Origin: Haliovirga abyssi
GTDB lineage: Bacteria > Fusobacteriota > Fusobacteriia > Fusobacteriales > Haliovirgaceae
DNA length: 64,000 nt
Direction of reading: 5' to 3'
NCBI RefSeq assembly: GCF_030295325.1
Contig: NZ_AP027059.1
Coordinates: forward strand, 1,236,637 to 1,300,636
Within the stretch, counting starts at the first letter, position 1. Each line of letters begins with the position of its first letter. Below the pieces are notes generated by a model. That model was not told the DNA's origin and did no database searches. It was given only the letters and a program-made list of their open reading frames with translations. Both the position numbers and the translations under genes were made by a program. Of this stretch, positions 1-8,423 are shown one piece after another.

Positions 1-458
1 TTTATTATAAATTTTTCATCTATTTTTTTATCTTCTTCTTTAATCTCTTCAGCTTTTAACACAGTTTCGTTATTTTTAATAACTACTCCTTTTTTCATAC
101 ACTCATTAATTAATATTTTTAAAATATCTTTTGATTTTTCAGTTTCAGGGAAAATTTTCCCATTTTTATCTACTATTATACCCATACCTCTTCTTTTAAA
201 AAAATTTATCATATCTTTATTACTAAATTCTTTAAATACTGTTTTTAAAAATTTATAATTATTTCCATAATGATTAAAAAATTCTGACATTTCACCTTCG
301 TGGGTTATATTACATCTTCCTGCACCTGCCATAAGCAACTTTTTACCAACTTTTTGATTTTTTTCAAGAATAAGAACACTCATCTCTTTTTTTATATTTA
401 TAGCAGTAAAAAGTCCAGCAGGACCACCACCTATTATTATCACATCATACTTTTCCAT
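1..458 (-). CDS. HI0933-family FAD-dependent oxidoreductase, N-terminal part (runs off the window)
   Basis: Reading leftwards from the ATG at 458 gives 152 residues with no stop before the window edge. The N-terminus has the dinucleotide-binding motif IIIGGGPAG (about residues 7-15) and then the family hallmark KKLLMAGAGRCNIT (about 39-52), which marks the HI0933/YhiN/BaiN-like flavoproteins of about 400 residues. These are predicted cytosolic FAD oxidoreductases; physiological substrates are mostly unknown. A Shine-Dalgarno (GGAGG) lies just upstream of the start. The family call is firm, the reaction is not. The missing C-terminus lies before base 1. Confidence 0.88.
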   Translation of the reverse strand, partial: MEKYDVIIIGGGPAGLFTAINIKKEMSVLILEKNQKVGKKLLMAGAGRCNITHEGEMSEFFNHYGNNYKFLKTVFKEFSNKDMINFFKRRGMGIIVDKNGKIFPETEKSKDILKILINECMKKGVVIKNNETVLKAEEIKEEDKKIDEKFII

Positions 459-477
459 TTTATCCTCCAAATTCAAT

Positions 478-506
478 AAGAGTTCTTATATAAAATTAGA
501 ACTCTT
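478..506. terminator. Inverted repeat between the flavoprotein and the next gene, possible terminator
   Basis: Perfect 9-base arms AAGAGTTCT (478-486) and AGAACTCTT (498-506) with an 11-base loop. The T-rich run follows it on the plus strand, whereas both neighbouring genes are on the minus strand, so its use as a terminator is uncertain. Confidence 0.4.
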
Positions 507-535
507 GTTTTTATTCTTTTTTATTTTCAATCTAT

Positions 536-1726
536 TTATAACTCTTCTATTTTTTCTAATTCTATCATAAAATATTCTAACTCTCCAAACACATCTACAT
601 TTTCTCGGATTATTTTAGCATAAATTCCAGGTTTATTATTAATCATCCAATATTTAACTTTCGAATCTCCATCAAATCCCTCTACAACTGTACATTCAAA
701 TTTTCCAGCTGGAACTGTAACAATTTTATTTCCTAAAATTCTATATGGATATAGCTCTTTTTCAGGAAAAAATTTATTATATATATTTGTATTTTCGTCT
801 ATATAGCTTTCGTGAATTTTCTTTTCTTCATCATTTACAATTCTAAAATCATTAAATCTTATACTTTCTTTTTCAGAATTAACCACAACCTTAGATATAA
901 CTTCACTGTATTTAAATATCCCTAATTCTTCTATTAAATCTGCTTTCCTATACTTTAATTTTTTTATATTTTTTAACTTATCTACCATTTGATAAAAATC
1001 ATTCCAAGGTAAGTCAGAATCATTTTCTTTTTCCTCATCAAAATTATCATATTTAAAATTCAATCTCTCAATTTTACTTTTTAACACTTTTTTATTAGCC
1101 TCTATTTCTTCATCTCTATTAATATTTCTTAAAATAAATTTATTTTTTGTAATAGAAATAATTTTATTCTCCCCTCTTAATATATTTGGTTGACCTATAA
1201 CTATAACAGTTTTATCTTTAGAGTTATATACCCATGTTCCTTTTGTAGTGCTACTCATCCCTTCTTCTATACTTATTAACGTAAAATTTCCTGATACATC
1301 TAATTTTAAAAAATTTATTGAGTCTTCTCCTTTTATTTCCCATACTCCATTTAAATTAGCTTTTTTATTTATATTTTCTATATTTTTATAATCAAACCTA
1401 TCATAATATAATTTTTGTTTCCCTTTCACCATTTCTAAACTATTCGTTGTTAATTTTGTTATTTTCACATTTCCATTAAAATCATTAATTTCTTTTGATT
1501 TCATAATAATTTCATTATCATTATTCCACTTCCATGTTCCTACTTTTATTCCCATATATTTCAAAATTCTATTTTTTTCAAATGTTAATATAATAAACAT
1601 CTTCTTAATATTACTACCTGTTTCTACTCTTTTCAACATCCAACTTCCTATAATATCTACCGATTGAGCATTTAATATAAATGTAAACGTTACTAAAAAC
1701 ATTATTACTATCCATTTTTTCTTCAT
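536..1726 (-). CDS. Secreted protein with two lipocalin-like repeats, function unknown
   Basis: The 396-residue product starts with a hydrophobic Sec signal (residues 4-20, cleavage probably after NAQS). Two similar segments follow: IIGSWMLK (about 25) and LNGVWEIKG (about 125), each leading into beta-strand-rich sequence ending in a GTWxY/GTWKW pattern, like the lipocalin-like 'GxW' domains of small secreted proteins. The C-terminal third (PAGKFECTVVEG about 340, then YWMINNKPG) resembles the end of DUF3108-type periplasmic proteins. A good ribosome-binding site (AGGAGGGTG) precedes the ATG. No cysteine in a lipobox, so probably periplasmic rather than a lipoprotein. Function unknown. Confidence 0.6.
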   Translation of the reverse strand: MKKKWIVIMFLVTFTFILNAQSVDIIGSWMLKRVETGSNIKKMFIILTFEKNRILKYMGIKVGTWKWNNDNEIIMKSKEINDFNGNVKITKLTTNSLEMVKGKQKLYYDRFDYKNIENINKKANLNGVWEIKGEDSINFLKLDVSGNFTLISIEEGMSSTTKGTWVYNSKDKTVIVIGQPNILRGENKIISITKNKFILRNINRDEEIEANKKVLKSKIERLNFKYDNFDEEKENDSDLPWNDFYQMVDKLKNIKKLKYRKADLIEELGIFKYSEVISKVVVNSEKESIRFNDFRIVNDEEKKIHESYIDENTNIYNKFFPEKELYPYRILGNKIVTVPAGKFECTVVEGFDGDSKVKYWMINNKPGIYAKIIRENVDVFGELEYFMIELEKIEEL

Positions 1727-1747
1727 TTCGCACCCTCCTATTTTTAT

Positions 1748-2962
1748 TTAAACGTTCTTTAATTTTGTAAAGCCATAAAAAAATATAGTTAATACAAATC
1801 CTATATAAAATATTATTTCCCAAACATTCTTAACCCCATAATTAGAAATCATAAATCCTGAAATTAATGGTGCTATTGTAAATCCAATCATATTTAAAGT
1901 ACCAAATATGCTATTAAACCTACCTCTATGAGTTATAGGTGTATGTAATGAAATATAGACTCCATAATTAGTAACGTATAATATCTCTCCTATGCTCCAT
2001 AATATTGTAGAGATAATAAATATCATTAGATTTTTATTTGCAAAATATAACATTCCAAATCCTACTGTATATAAAATAGTCCCCAAAAACATATTATAAT
2101 CTGAAGTTTTATTTTTAGTAAGTTTTAGTATATATGTTGTAAATACCACTACTACAATTGCATTTAATGACATAATATATCCAAAATATTTTCCACTATT
2201 CTTTCCAAACATCTCTGAAAACTGAATTGGAATAACAATCATATGCTGTGCATAAATAAATGTTCCTACAATATTTAATAAAACAAATACAATTAAAAAT
2301 GGTTTTTTTATTATTACTTTGAGTGAAGATTCGTCTGTCGCTTTTTCATTTCCTTTTGCATTACTTATATCTTCTGCTGTCGGAGTTGTATCTTTCACAT
2401 AAATAATTATTAAGATAGTTGCAATAAGTGTCGTTGTGCCATCTCCCCAAAATATCCAATTAACGTAATTTCTATATAATAATCCAGCTATAATTGGTCC
2501 TAGAGAAACTCCAATATTTGTGGCTAAATAAAAGAAAGAAAAAACTCTCTTTCTCTCTTCTGGAGTTGATAAATCTGTAATAATAGAATTAAATACTGGC
2601 CTTATTCCTCCTAAGAAAAAAGTTGCAATTATCAATAATATTGGTATTAGATTAGAACCATTTATAAATCCGCAACTTATTATGAATAAAGCTGAAGAAA
2701 CATATAAAATTACCAATACTTTTTTTCTTCCAAAATAATCTGCTAATTTTCCAGATATCATTGTACCTGTTATTCTACTAACTCCTACAATCGTTAATAT
2801 AATCCCTATTGCTTTTCCATTTAATTTTAAATTTTGAGTTAAGTATAACACTAAAAACAAATTTACAAAACTTCCTAATCTATTAATGATTCTCGCAACA
2901 AATAAAATATAAATCTCTTTTTTAAATCCTTTATACTCTGATGTAACTTTACTTATTCCCAT
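1748..2962 (-). CDS. MFS transporter, multidrug-exporter type
   Basis: A 404-residue integral membrane protein with about 12 hydrophobic segments and a charged central loop near residue 200. The loop between TM2 and TM3 carries GKLADYFGRKK, the classic MFS motif A (GxLaDrxGrkk), and EERKRVFSF occurs after TM4. This fits the drug:H+ antiporter type of major facilitator; the substrate cannot be read. The start is set at the ATG at 2962 because AGGAG (2971-2975) lies 8 bases upstream; an upstream in-frame GTG at 2971 overlaps that ribosome-binding site. The gene ends inside an AAACGTTC half-repeat (1748-1757). Confidence 0.82.
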   Translation of the reverse strand: MGISKVTSEYKGFKKEIYILFVARIINRLGSFVNLFLVLYLTQNLKLNGKAIGIILTIVGVSRITGTMISGKLADYFGRKKVLVILYVSSALFIISCGFINGSNLIPILLIIATFFLGGIRPVFNSIITDLSTPEERKRVFSFFYLATNIGVSLGPIIAGLLYRNYVNWIFWGDGTTTLIATILIIIYVKDTTPTAEDISNAKGNEKATDESSLKVIIKKPFLIVFVLLNIVGTFIYAQHMIVIPIQFSEMFGKNSGKYFGYIMSLNAIVVVVFTTYILKLTKNKTSDYNMFLGTILYTVGFGMLYFANKNLMIFIISTILWSIGEILYVTNYGVYISLHTPITHRGRFNSIFGTLNMIGFTIAPLISGFMISNYGVKNVWEIIFYIGFVLTIFFYGFTKLKNV

Positions 2963-3009
2963 AAAAAGCACTCCTATTTTTTTTAATATACAGTTCTAAT
3001 AAAATCATA

Positions 3010-3065
3010 AATACAAAACAAGCATATTATCTTCCAACAAGAAAATAATATGCTTGTTTTGTATT
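3010..3065. repeat. Perfect 21-bp inverted repeat between aspA and the MFS gene
   Basis: Arm 1 is 3010-3030 and arm 2 is 3045-3065, 21 of 21 bases complementary, with a 14-base loop. The stem is AT-rich with only short T stretches on either side. It could end aspA transcription but is longer than the other terminators in this window. Confidence 0.6.
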
Positions 3066-3201
3066 TATTCTACTAGAAAATCATCTAAAAATCAATAAAA
3101 AAATAGCATAGCTCATTTTTCATTAGTGTTTTCTATCCCTTTATCTTATGTTCATCTGCGTTCATCATGTGGTTTCAAGTTCTTGACTTCTAAACTGTAG
3201 C

Positions 3202-3215
3202 TTTTTAAGCCATTA
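3202..3215. repeat. Half copy of the TTTTTAAGCCATT intergenic repeat
   Basis: TTTTTAAGCCATTA lies 8 bases beyond the aspA stop codon. It matches the right arm of the palindromic repeats at 6441-6489 and 40601-40656. Just before it (about 3150-3177) is a degenerate ATCTGCGTTCATC stretch of the kind often scattered between genes of unrelated bacteria. Confidence 0.5.
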
Positions 3216-3222
3216 CTTAATT

Positions 3223-4581
3223 TCAAAATAGATTTTTCATCTCATTTTCATTTAAAATATTTTTCTCAATTATTATTTCTTTATATGTTTTCCCTTTTAT
3301 TTTGGCTTCTTTTAATATCTCTGTCAATTTATTATATCCAATTTTATCAATTAATAATGTCGCTACTGACCAGCTATTTTCTAAATAATTTCTGCAGACT
3401 TCTTCATTAGCTTTTATCCCTTTAATAACTTTTTCTGTAAATATTTTAACTCCATCTCTTAAAATTTCTAAATTTTCCAATATCAAATCTGCAATTATTG
3501 GAAACATTGCATTTAATTCAAATTCTCCATCTCCAGCAGCCATTGTAATTGCTAAATCATTCCCTACCACTTTATAATAAATTTGTTTAATAAATTCTGC
3601 TCCTACTGGATTTACCTTTCCTGGCATAATTGATGACCCTGCTTGCAATATTGGTAACTCTATCTCATTTAAACCAGCTCTTGGGCCTGAGCTCATAAGT
3701 CTTAAATCATTAGATATTTTACTTAAATTTACCGCTAAACTTTTTAAAAGCCCTGATATTTCTACAAAAACATCTAAATTTTGAGTTGAATCAATTAAAT
3801 TTTCAGCTCTTGCCATTCCAAATTCAGTTAGATTTCTAATCTCTTCTGTTATTATAAATCTATATTTTAATGGAGCTCCAACTCCTGTTCCTACAGCAGT
3901 TCCTCCAATATTTACTTGCCTAATTCTTTCTTCCATCTTATACAATCTCCACCTATCTCTCGAAATTGCCTCTGCATAACTTCCAAATTCATCCCCTAAT
4001 GTAATTGGAACAGCATCTTGTAATTGTGTTCTTCCTATTTTAAATACATTTGAAAACTGATGTTCCTTTTCTTGTAATCCTAATTGCAGTTCCATAACGT
4101 TATCAACTAATTCTCTTAATACTTTTATAGCCGCTATTTTAACAGCAGTTGGTATTACATCATTTGTAGATTGTGACATATTTATATCTTCTATTGGATT
4201 TATAAAACTATAATCTCCTTTTTCTTTTCCACTAATTTCTAATGCTACATTGGCAATAACTTCATTTGCATTCATATTAATAGAGGTTCCTGCTCCACCT
4301 TGCAAAGCACATATTTCAAAATTTTCATCTAAGATTTTTTTATCATTATAAATTTTATCACACGCTTCAATTATAATCTCATATTTTTCTTTTGATAATT
4401 TTTCTATCTTATAATTTGCATACGCTGCTGCTTTTTTTACTAATATTACAGCTTTTATTATCTCTTCTTTTACATTATGATAATTAAGTCTAAAATTATC
4501 TTTTGCTCTATATGTATGTATTCCATAATATAATTTTTCGTCTAATGATTCTTCTCCAATCAAATCTTTTTCTTTTCTCAT
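3223..4581 (-). CDS. aspA: Aspartate ammonia-lyase (aspartase)
   Basis: Deaminates L-aspartate to fumarate and ammonia. The 452-residue protein has the fumarase/aspartase superfamily signature GSSIMPGKVNP (about residue 320) and the aspartase-type sequences RTQLQDAVP (about 185; fumarase C usually has RTHLQDATP), GGAGTSINMN and SSGPRAGLNEI, so aspartase is preferred over fumarase. The ATG is preceded by AAAGGAG. It is the third gene after hydG and a small unknown gene, separated from them by a hairpin at 4618-4649. The company of hydG suggests it may feed ammonia to hydrogenase cofactor assembly as well as serving aspartate fermentation; that link is inference. Confidence 0.93.
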   Translation of the reverse strand: MRKEKDLIGEESLDEKLYYGIHTYRAKDNFRLNYHNVKEEIIKAVILVKKAAAYANYKIEKLSKEKYEIIIEACDKIYNDKKILDENFEICALQGGAGTSINMNANEVIANVALEISGKEKGDYSFINPIEDINMSQSTNDVIPTAVKIAAIKVLRELVDNVMELQLGLQEKEHQFSNVFKIGRTQLQDAVPITLGDEFGSYAEAISRDRWRLYKMEERIRQVNIGGTAVGTGVGAPLKYRFIITEEIRNLTEFGMARAENLIDSTQNLDVFVEISGLLKSLAVNLSKISNDLRLMSSGPRAGLNEIELPILQAGSSIMPGKVNPVGAEFIKQIYYKVVGNDLAITMAAGDGEFELNAMFPIIADLILENLEILRDGVKIFTEKVIKGIKANEEVCRNYLENSWSVATLLIDKIGYNKLTEILKEAKIKGKTYKEIIIEKNILNENEMKNLF

Positions 4582-4617
4582 TTTTTCTCCTTTCTATATA
4601 ACTTACTCAAATCATCC

Positions 4618-4649
4618 AAAAAGAACCCTGTTTAAACACAGGGTTCTTT
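4618..4649 (-). terminator. Intrinsic terminator or attenuator overlapping the end of the small gene before aspA
   Basis: The 12-base arms AAAGAACCCTGT (4620-4631) and ACAGGGTTCTTT (4638-4649) are perfectly complementary, loop of 6. On the minus strand the stem ends in a run of five T. The upstream arm is the coding sequence for the last residues (KEPC) of the 80-residue gene and its TAA stop lies in the loop. It would cut or reduce transcription into aspA. Confidence 0.7.
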
Positions 4650-4874
4650 CACTATATTCAATATAATCTTTTTTTCTTCATATGTTATATTCTCAGCGAA
4701 TATACAATATTCTTCATTTCCAAATATTAATTCAGTTTCTCCAAAATTAGTTTTTCCAACATTCCATACATATTCATTTCTTTTACCAAACTTTTTAGAT
4801 AAAATTATATTTGACTTATTTACATCTATCTCTTTAGCTATTTTATCTTTAATAATATAAATCTCTTTCTCCAT
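4632..4874 (-). CDS. Small protein between hydG and aspA, function unknown
   Basis: An 80-residue soluble protein, rich in Lys, Glu and Ile, with no signal, membrane segment or cysteine motif (only one Cys, second from the end). I do not recognise a family. It is likely real: it has its own ribosome-binding site (TTGGAGAG, about 8 bases before the ATG) inside the end of hydG, overlaps hydG by 26 bases, and lies between two genes of one pathway. Position suggests a role in hydrogenase maturation or its control, but nothing in the sequence shows it. Confidence 0.65.
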   Translation of the reverse strand: MEKEIYIIKDKIAKEIDVNKSNIILSKKFGKRNEYVWNVGKTNFGETELIFGNEEYCIFAENITYEEKKIILNIVKEPCV

Positions 4875-6258
4875 TTTTTATACTCTCCAATTTTTTTAAT
4901 ATACTATCTTTTGCATTTCCTAAATTTATTGTTTTTAACTCTTTTTCTACTAAACTATAACCAGCTTTTTTAGTTTCTGGTGATGCATAATCATCTAAAT
5001 ATTCTGATAAAGTTAGTAATGCATTTGGAGTACAAAAATTATGTATAAATCCAGGTTTTGAAAATTCCATAAAATGCTCTCCTGTTCTTCCTAATCTATA
5101 ACAAGCTGTACAAAATGAAGGAATAAATCCTTGAGTCATTAATTCACCCATAACTTCATCCAAACCTCTTGAATCTCCTATTTTAAATTGTTCTTTTCTT
5201 AAATCTTGTTCTTTTTTATGCTTTGAATATCCTTGTAATTCTATTTTTGTACCAGCATCTATTTGTGATACTCCAAGTTCCATACACTCTTTTCTTAATT
5301 CAGCAGTTTCTCTTGCTGTTAAGATTAATCCTGTATAAGGAACAGCCAATCTAAGTATAGCTATTATTCTTTTTAAGTCATCATCTTTTACTACATATTT
5401 AGGGTCTTTTATTGCTCCATTTGCTTCATTAAGTCTTGGAAATGATATAGTATGTGGACCTACTCCAAATGTTTCTTCCAGATGAAGTACATGTTGCATA
5501 AGTCCCATAACCTCAAATTTCCAATCATATAACCCAAATAAAGCTCCTATTCCAACATCATCTATTCCTGCTCTCATTGCTCTATCTAATCCAAATAATC
5601 TCCATTTAAATTTAGATTTTTCTCCACTTGGATGTACTCTTTTGTAAGTTTCAAGATGATAACTCTCTTGAAATATTTGATATGTTCCTATTCCTGCATC
5701 TTTTACAACTTTAAATTCTTCTACATCAAGAGGTGATGCATTTATATTTACTCTTCTTATTTCTCCTTTTCCACTCTTTGTCTCATATACTTTTCTTATA
5801 GTTTCTGCCATAAATTCAGGAGTATAGTCTGGATGTGTACCATATACCAATATTAATCTTTTATGTCCTTCATCTTCAAGAGCTTTCACTTCTTCTCCTA
5901 ATTCATCTAAAGTAAGCGTTTTCCTTATAGTAGTATCATTTGTGGCTTTAAAACCACAATAAGTACAGTTATTCATACATTTATTCCCTATATATAGAGG
6001 TGCAAACAGAACAACTCTATGTCCATAAACTTCTTCTTTTATCTCTTTTGCTGTTTTAAATATAGTATCAATTCTATCTTGCTCACTAGAATTTAATAAC
6101 ATTGCCACTTCGTCTAATTCTAATCTAATATGTTTATGAGCTTTTGCTATAATTTTATCAAATTCTTCTTTTGTTGGTTTTTTGTGTGTTTCTAATAAAT
6201 TTTCTATTATTTCTTCATTTATAAAGCTATCTTCTTTTACTTCATCTTGCCAATTCAT
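4849..6258 (-). CDS. hydG: [FeFe]-hydrogenase maturase HydG (radical SAM tyrosine lyase)
   Basis: HydG splits tyrosine to p-cresol and dehydroglycine and delivers Fe(CO)2(CN) units for the H-cluster. The 469-residue protein has the radical-SAM motif CMNNCTYC (CX3CX2C, about residue 90-100) and, at the C-terminus, CTAC followed after 22 residues by C (CX2CX22C). That second motif binds the auxiliary cluster and separates HydG from the thiazole enzyme ThiH. The start is placed at the ATG at 6258, preceded by GGAGGAG; a further in-frame ATG at 6273 lies before that site. The hydrogenase itself and hydE/hydF are not in this window. Confidence 0.95.
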   Translation of the reverse strand: MNWQDEVKEDSFINEEIIENLLETHKKPTKEEFDKIIAKAHKHIRLELDEVAMLLNSSEQDRIDTIFKTAKEIKEEVYGHRVVLFAPLYIGNKCMNNCTYCGFKATNDTTIRKTLTLDELGEEVKALEDEGHKRLILVYGTHPDYTPEFMAETIRKVYETKSGKGEIRRVNINASPLDVEEFKVVKDAGIGTYQIFQESYHLETYKRVHPSGEKSKFKWRLFGLDRAMRAGIDDVGIGALFGLYDWKFEVMGLMQHVLHLEETFGVGPHTISFPRLNEANGAIKDPKYVVKDDDLKRIIAILRLAVPYTGLILTARETAELRKECMELGVSQIDAGTKIELQGYSKHKKEQDLRKEQFKIGDSRGLDEVMGELMTQGFIPSFCTACYRLGRTGEHFMEFSKPGFIHNFCTPNALLTLSEYLDDYASPETKKAGYSLVEKELKTINLGNAKDSILKKLESIKNGERDLYY

Positions 6259-6312
6259 TTTTATCTCCTCCATTTTTTTATGATTAAACTTAAATTTCCC
6301 TAATTAAAAATA

Positions 6313-6336
6313 AAAACCTCTCAAAAGAGAGGTTTT
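6313..6336 (-). terminator. Intrinsic terminator between the TM1266-like gene and hydG
   Basis: Perfect 10-base arms AAAACCTCTC (6313-6322) and GAGAGGTTTT (6327-6336) with a 4-base loop; on the minus strand a T-rich stretch follows. It separates the regulator gene from hydG, so hydG needs read-through or its own start site. Confidence 0.75.
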
Positions 6337-6440
6337 ATAAATAAAGTATATAAAATTTAAATTATTTTAACTTAAACTTTATTTTTATTATATCCTCTCC
6401 CTTTTACTCAGATAATTCCTTACAATCAGGAGTATTTAAA

Positions 6441-6489
6441 AACATTTAAAAAATAATTTTTCAAATAAGTAAATTATTTTTAAGCCATT
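6441..6489. repeat. Palindromic intergenic repeat (copy with both arms)
   Basis: Left arm AACATTTAAAAAATAATTT (6441-6459) and right arm AAATTATTTTTAAGCCATT (6471-6489) pair imperfectly around an 11-base loop. Related arms recur at 3202, 20722, 28972, 40294, 40601-40656, 44494, 46401 and 46421. The right arm lies 6 bases beyond the stop of the TM1266-like gene. Confidence 0.6.
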
Positions 6490-6495
6490 CCTAAA

Positions 6496-6744
6496 TTATT
6501 TAATTTTTGAAATTGCACTTTTTACAGATATACCTTTTATATTACCAAGTTTACCTGATAATGCTCCTATTTCATCTGTAGTTCCATTTAATATTACTAC
6601 AATTACTGCAACTTGTTTTTCTCTATATGGAGTCCCCATCCTAGAAATAACAATTTTCCTAAATTCATGTAATATCTCATTTACTTTAGAAGACACATTT
6701 TCATTCTCTATAAATATAGATAATGTTCCTAATCTTTTTTCCAT
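6496..6744 (-). CDS. TM1266-like small regulator of the iron-only hydrogenase system
   Basis: An 82-residue protein whose start (RLGTLSIFIEN), middle (RMGTPYREKQVAVIVVILNG) and end (GKLGNIKGISVKSAIS) follow the pattern of the TM1266 family, small ACT/NikR-C-like proteins commonly annotated as putative iron-only hydrogenase system regulators. There is no DNA-binding domain, so its mode of action is unknown; it may sense a metabolite. It has its own strong promoter just upstream (6762-6790) and a hairpin after it. Its place directly before hydG supports the call. Confidence 0.8.
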   Translation of the reverse strand: MEKRLGTLSIFIENENVSSKVNEILHEFRKIVISRMGTPYREKQVAVIVVILNGTTDEIGALSGKLGNIKGISVKSAISKIK

Positions 6745-6761
6745 TTCTCATCACCAAGATA

Positions 6762-6790
6762 ATTTTATCACTTTCTATGTTTTGTGTCAA
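6762..6790 (-). promoter_or_regulatory. Strong sigma-70-type promoter for the TM1266-like gene (and perhaps hydG)
   Basis: On the minus strand TTGACA (6785-6790), a 17-base spacer, then TAAAAT (6762-6767), just before the ribosome-binding region of the 82-residue gene. Confidence 0.7.
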
Positions 6791-6797
6791 GATATTT

Positions 6798-8267
6798 TTA
6801 AATTTGATTAATAACTATTGTATGCAATTTTGTTAATTCATCTATACTATATTTTAATCCTTCTCTACCTATTCCTGATTTTTTATTTCCACCAAATGGA
6901 AAATGTCCAACTCCATGTCCTGGTGCAGAATTTATACTTACAGTTCCATCCTCTAATGCTTTACCTATTTTTAAAGCTATATTTATATTTTCAGTAAATA
7001 CACAACTGTCCAATCCATATTCTGACTTATTTGATATTTCTATGGCCTCTTCATAATTATTTACTTCGATTATTGGCATTACAGGTCCAAATATCTCTTC
7101 CCAAGCTATATCCATATCAAGAGTCACGTTATCTAATATAGTTGGTTCATAAAATAAGTCATTATATTTCCCTCCAATTATTAACTTTGCTCCTTTTTTT
7201 ATAGCATCTTTTACTAATCTATCAACTCTTTCTATAGCTTTTTTATTTATTACTGGACCAACTTGAGTTTTTTTATCTAAAGGGTCACCTAATTTATATT
7301 TTTTACTTTCTTCTAATACTTTTTCTATAAATTCATTTTTAATTTCTTTTTCTATCAATACTCTACTTACAGCATCACATCTTTGCCCAGAATTTCTAAA
7401 AGTTCCTTTGACTATATGTTTTACCGCATTCTCTAAATTTGAATCTTTTAAGACAATAGCTGAAGCTTTTCCTCCTAATTCCAAATGAAGTTTTTTAACA
7501 TCTACACTTTTAGCTATATGCATTCCAATATTTGTAGAGCCAGTAAATGTTATTGCTGCAATGTTTCTATTTTGTATTAGAGCATCTCCTACTTTTCTAC
7601 CACTTCCAGTTACTATAGAAAATGCCTTTTTAGGCAGTCCCGCTTCTTCTAAAATTTTAGCAAAATATATTAATGTAATAGGAGTATCACTTGAAGGTTT
7701 TGCAATAACTGTATTTCCTGCAAGTATAGCTGGAATTATTTTAGCTGCAGCAATATATAATGGATAATTAAAACTAGAAATTGAAGCAACAACTCCAATC
7801 GGTTTTCTCATTACAATTGCAAATTTATTTTGTGTATCGTGCACCCATTCTCCTGCTATATATTCTCCATACAATGCCCTAACTTCTTGCAATGTCAATT
7901 TTAATCTTTCAGCTGTAGCAGATACTTCTCCTAATGATACGCTTATTGGCTTTCCTGATTCTTGTGTTATTATCTTCGCTACTTCATCTTTATTCCCTAA
8001 TAATATTTCATAAGCTCTTTCCATTATTTCCAATCTTTCTATTGGAGTATAATTTTCTATTTTCTTATACTCTTTTAATTCATCTATTGCAGTTTCAATA
8101 TCTTTTTCTGTACAATTTGGGACATAACCAACGATTTTATTGTCAGATGGATTTCTAACCTCAATTTTTTCTGTTGTAAAATAACAATCCCAACATCCGT
8201 TTATTAATATTTTATATTCTCTATCCCCATTTTCATTTTCAACATAAATATCTTTAAAAATACTCAT
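6798..8267 (-). CDS. gapN: GapN-like aldehyde dehydrogenase (NADP-dependent, non-phosphorylating glyceraldehyde-3-phosphate type)
   Basis: A 489-residue NAD(P)-dependent aldehyde dehydrogenase. Visible motifs: SSFNYPLYIAAAKI, FTGSTNIGMHIA (cofactor loop), LELGGKAS (general-base Glu), NSGQRCDAVSRV (catalytic Cys) and FPFGGNKKSGIGREG. The last, with the C-terminal KYSIDELT, is closest to my recollection of GapN enzymes, which oxidise glyceraldehyde-3-phosphate directly to 3-phosphoglycerate and make NADPH. A lactaldehyde or succinate-semialdehyde dehydrogenase of the same superfamily cannot be excluded. It stands alone: the glmS terminator lies before it and the promoter of the next gene follows its stop. 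Confidence 0.75.
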   Translation of the reverse strand: MSIFKDIYVENENGDREYKILINGCWDCYFTTEKIEVRNPSDNKIVGYVPNCTEKDIETAIDELKEYKKIENYTPIERLEIMERAYEILLGNKDEVAKIITQESGKPISVSLGEVSATAERLKLTLQEVRALYGEYIAGEWVHDTQNKFAIVMRKPIGVVASISSFNYPLYIAAAKIIPAILAGNTVIAKPSSDTPITLIYFAKILEEAGLPKKAFSIVTGSGRKVGDALIQNRNIAAITFTGSTNIGMHIAKSVDVKKLHLELGGKASAIVLKDSNLENAVKHIVKGTFRNSGQRCDAVSRVLIEKEIKNEFIEKVLEESKKYKLGDPLDKKTQVGPVINKKAIERVDRLVKDAIKKGAKLIIGGKYNDLFYEPTILDNVTLDMDIAWEEIFGPVMPIIEVNNYEEAIEISNKSEYGLDSCVFTENINIALKIGKALEDGTVSINSAPGHGVGHFPFGGNKKSGIGREGLKYSIDELTKLHTIVINQI

Positions 8268-8361
8268 AATAATCCCTCCCTCTCTTTTTTATAAACTCAA
8301 AATCCTCTTATTTTAATTATACCTTAATTTTACTAAATTTGTAAACAAATATTTTTTCAAA

Positions 8362-8408
8362 TAAAAAATAAAGAGAGGTATCTATAAATTAATAAGATAT
8401 CTCTCTTT
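8362..8408 (-). terminator. Intrinsic terminator of glmS
   Basis: Arms 8370-8382 and 8396-8408 (AAAGAGAGGTATC / GATATCTCTCTTT) pair over 13 bases with one mismatch or wobble; on the minus strand a T-rich tail follows. Confidence 0.75.
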
Positions 8409-8423
8409 GTTATAATTTTATAT

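Noticed and set aside
1614-1823. 69-residue minus-strand open frame
   Set aside because: Overlaps the ends of two well-supported genes in another frame and has no coding character.
3223-4581. Fumarase C instead of aspartase
   Set aside because: RTQLQDAVP and SSGPRAGLNEI are aspartase-type; the fumarase-type RTHLQDATP is absent.
4849-6258. ThiH (thiazole tyrosine lyase) instead of HydG
   Set aside because: The C-terminal CX2CX22C auxiliary-cluster motif and neighbouring TM1266-like gene are specific to HydG.
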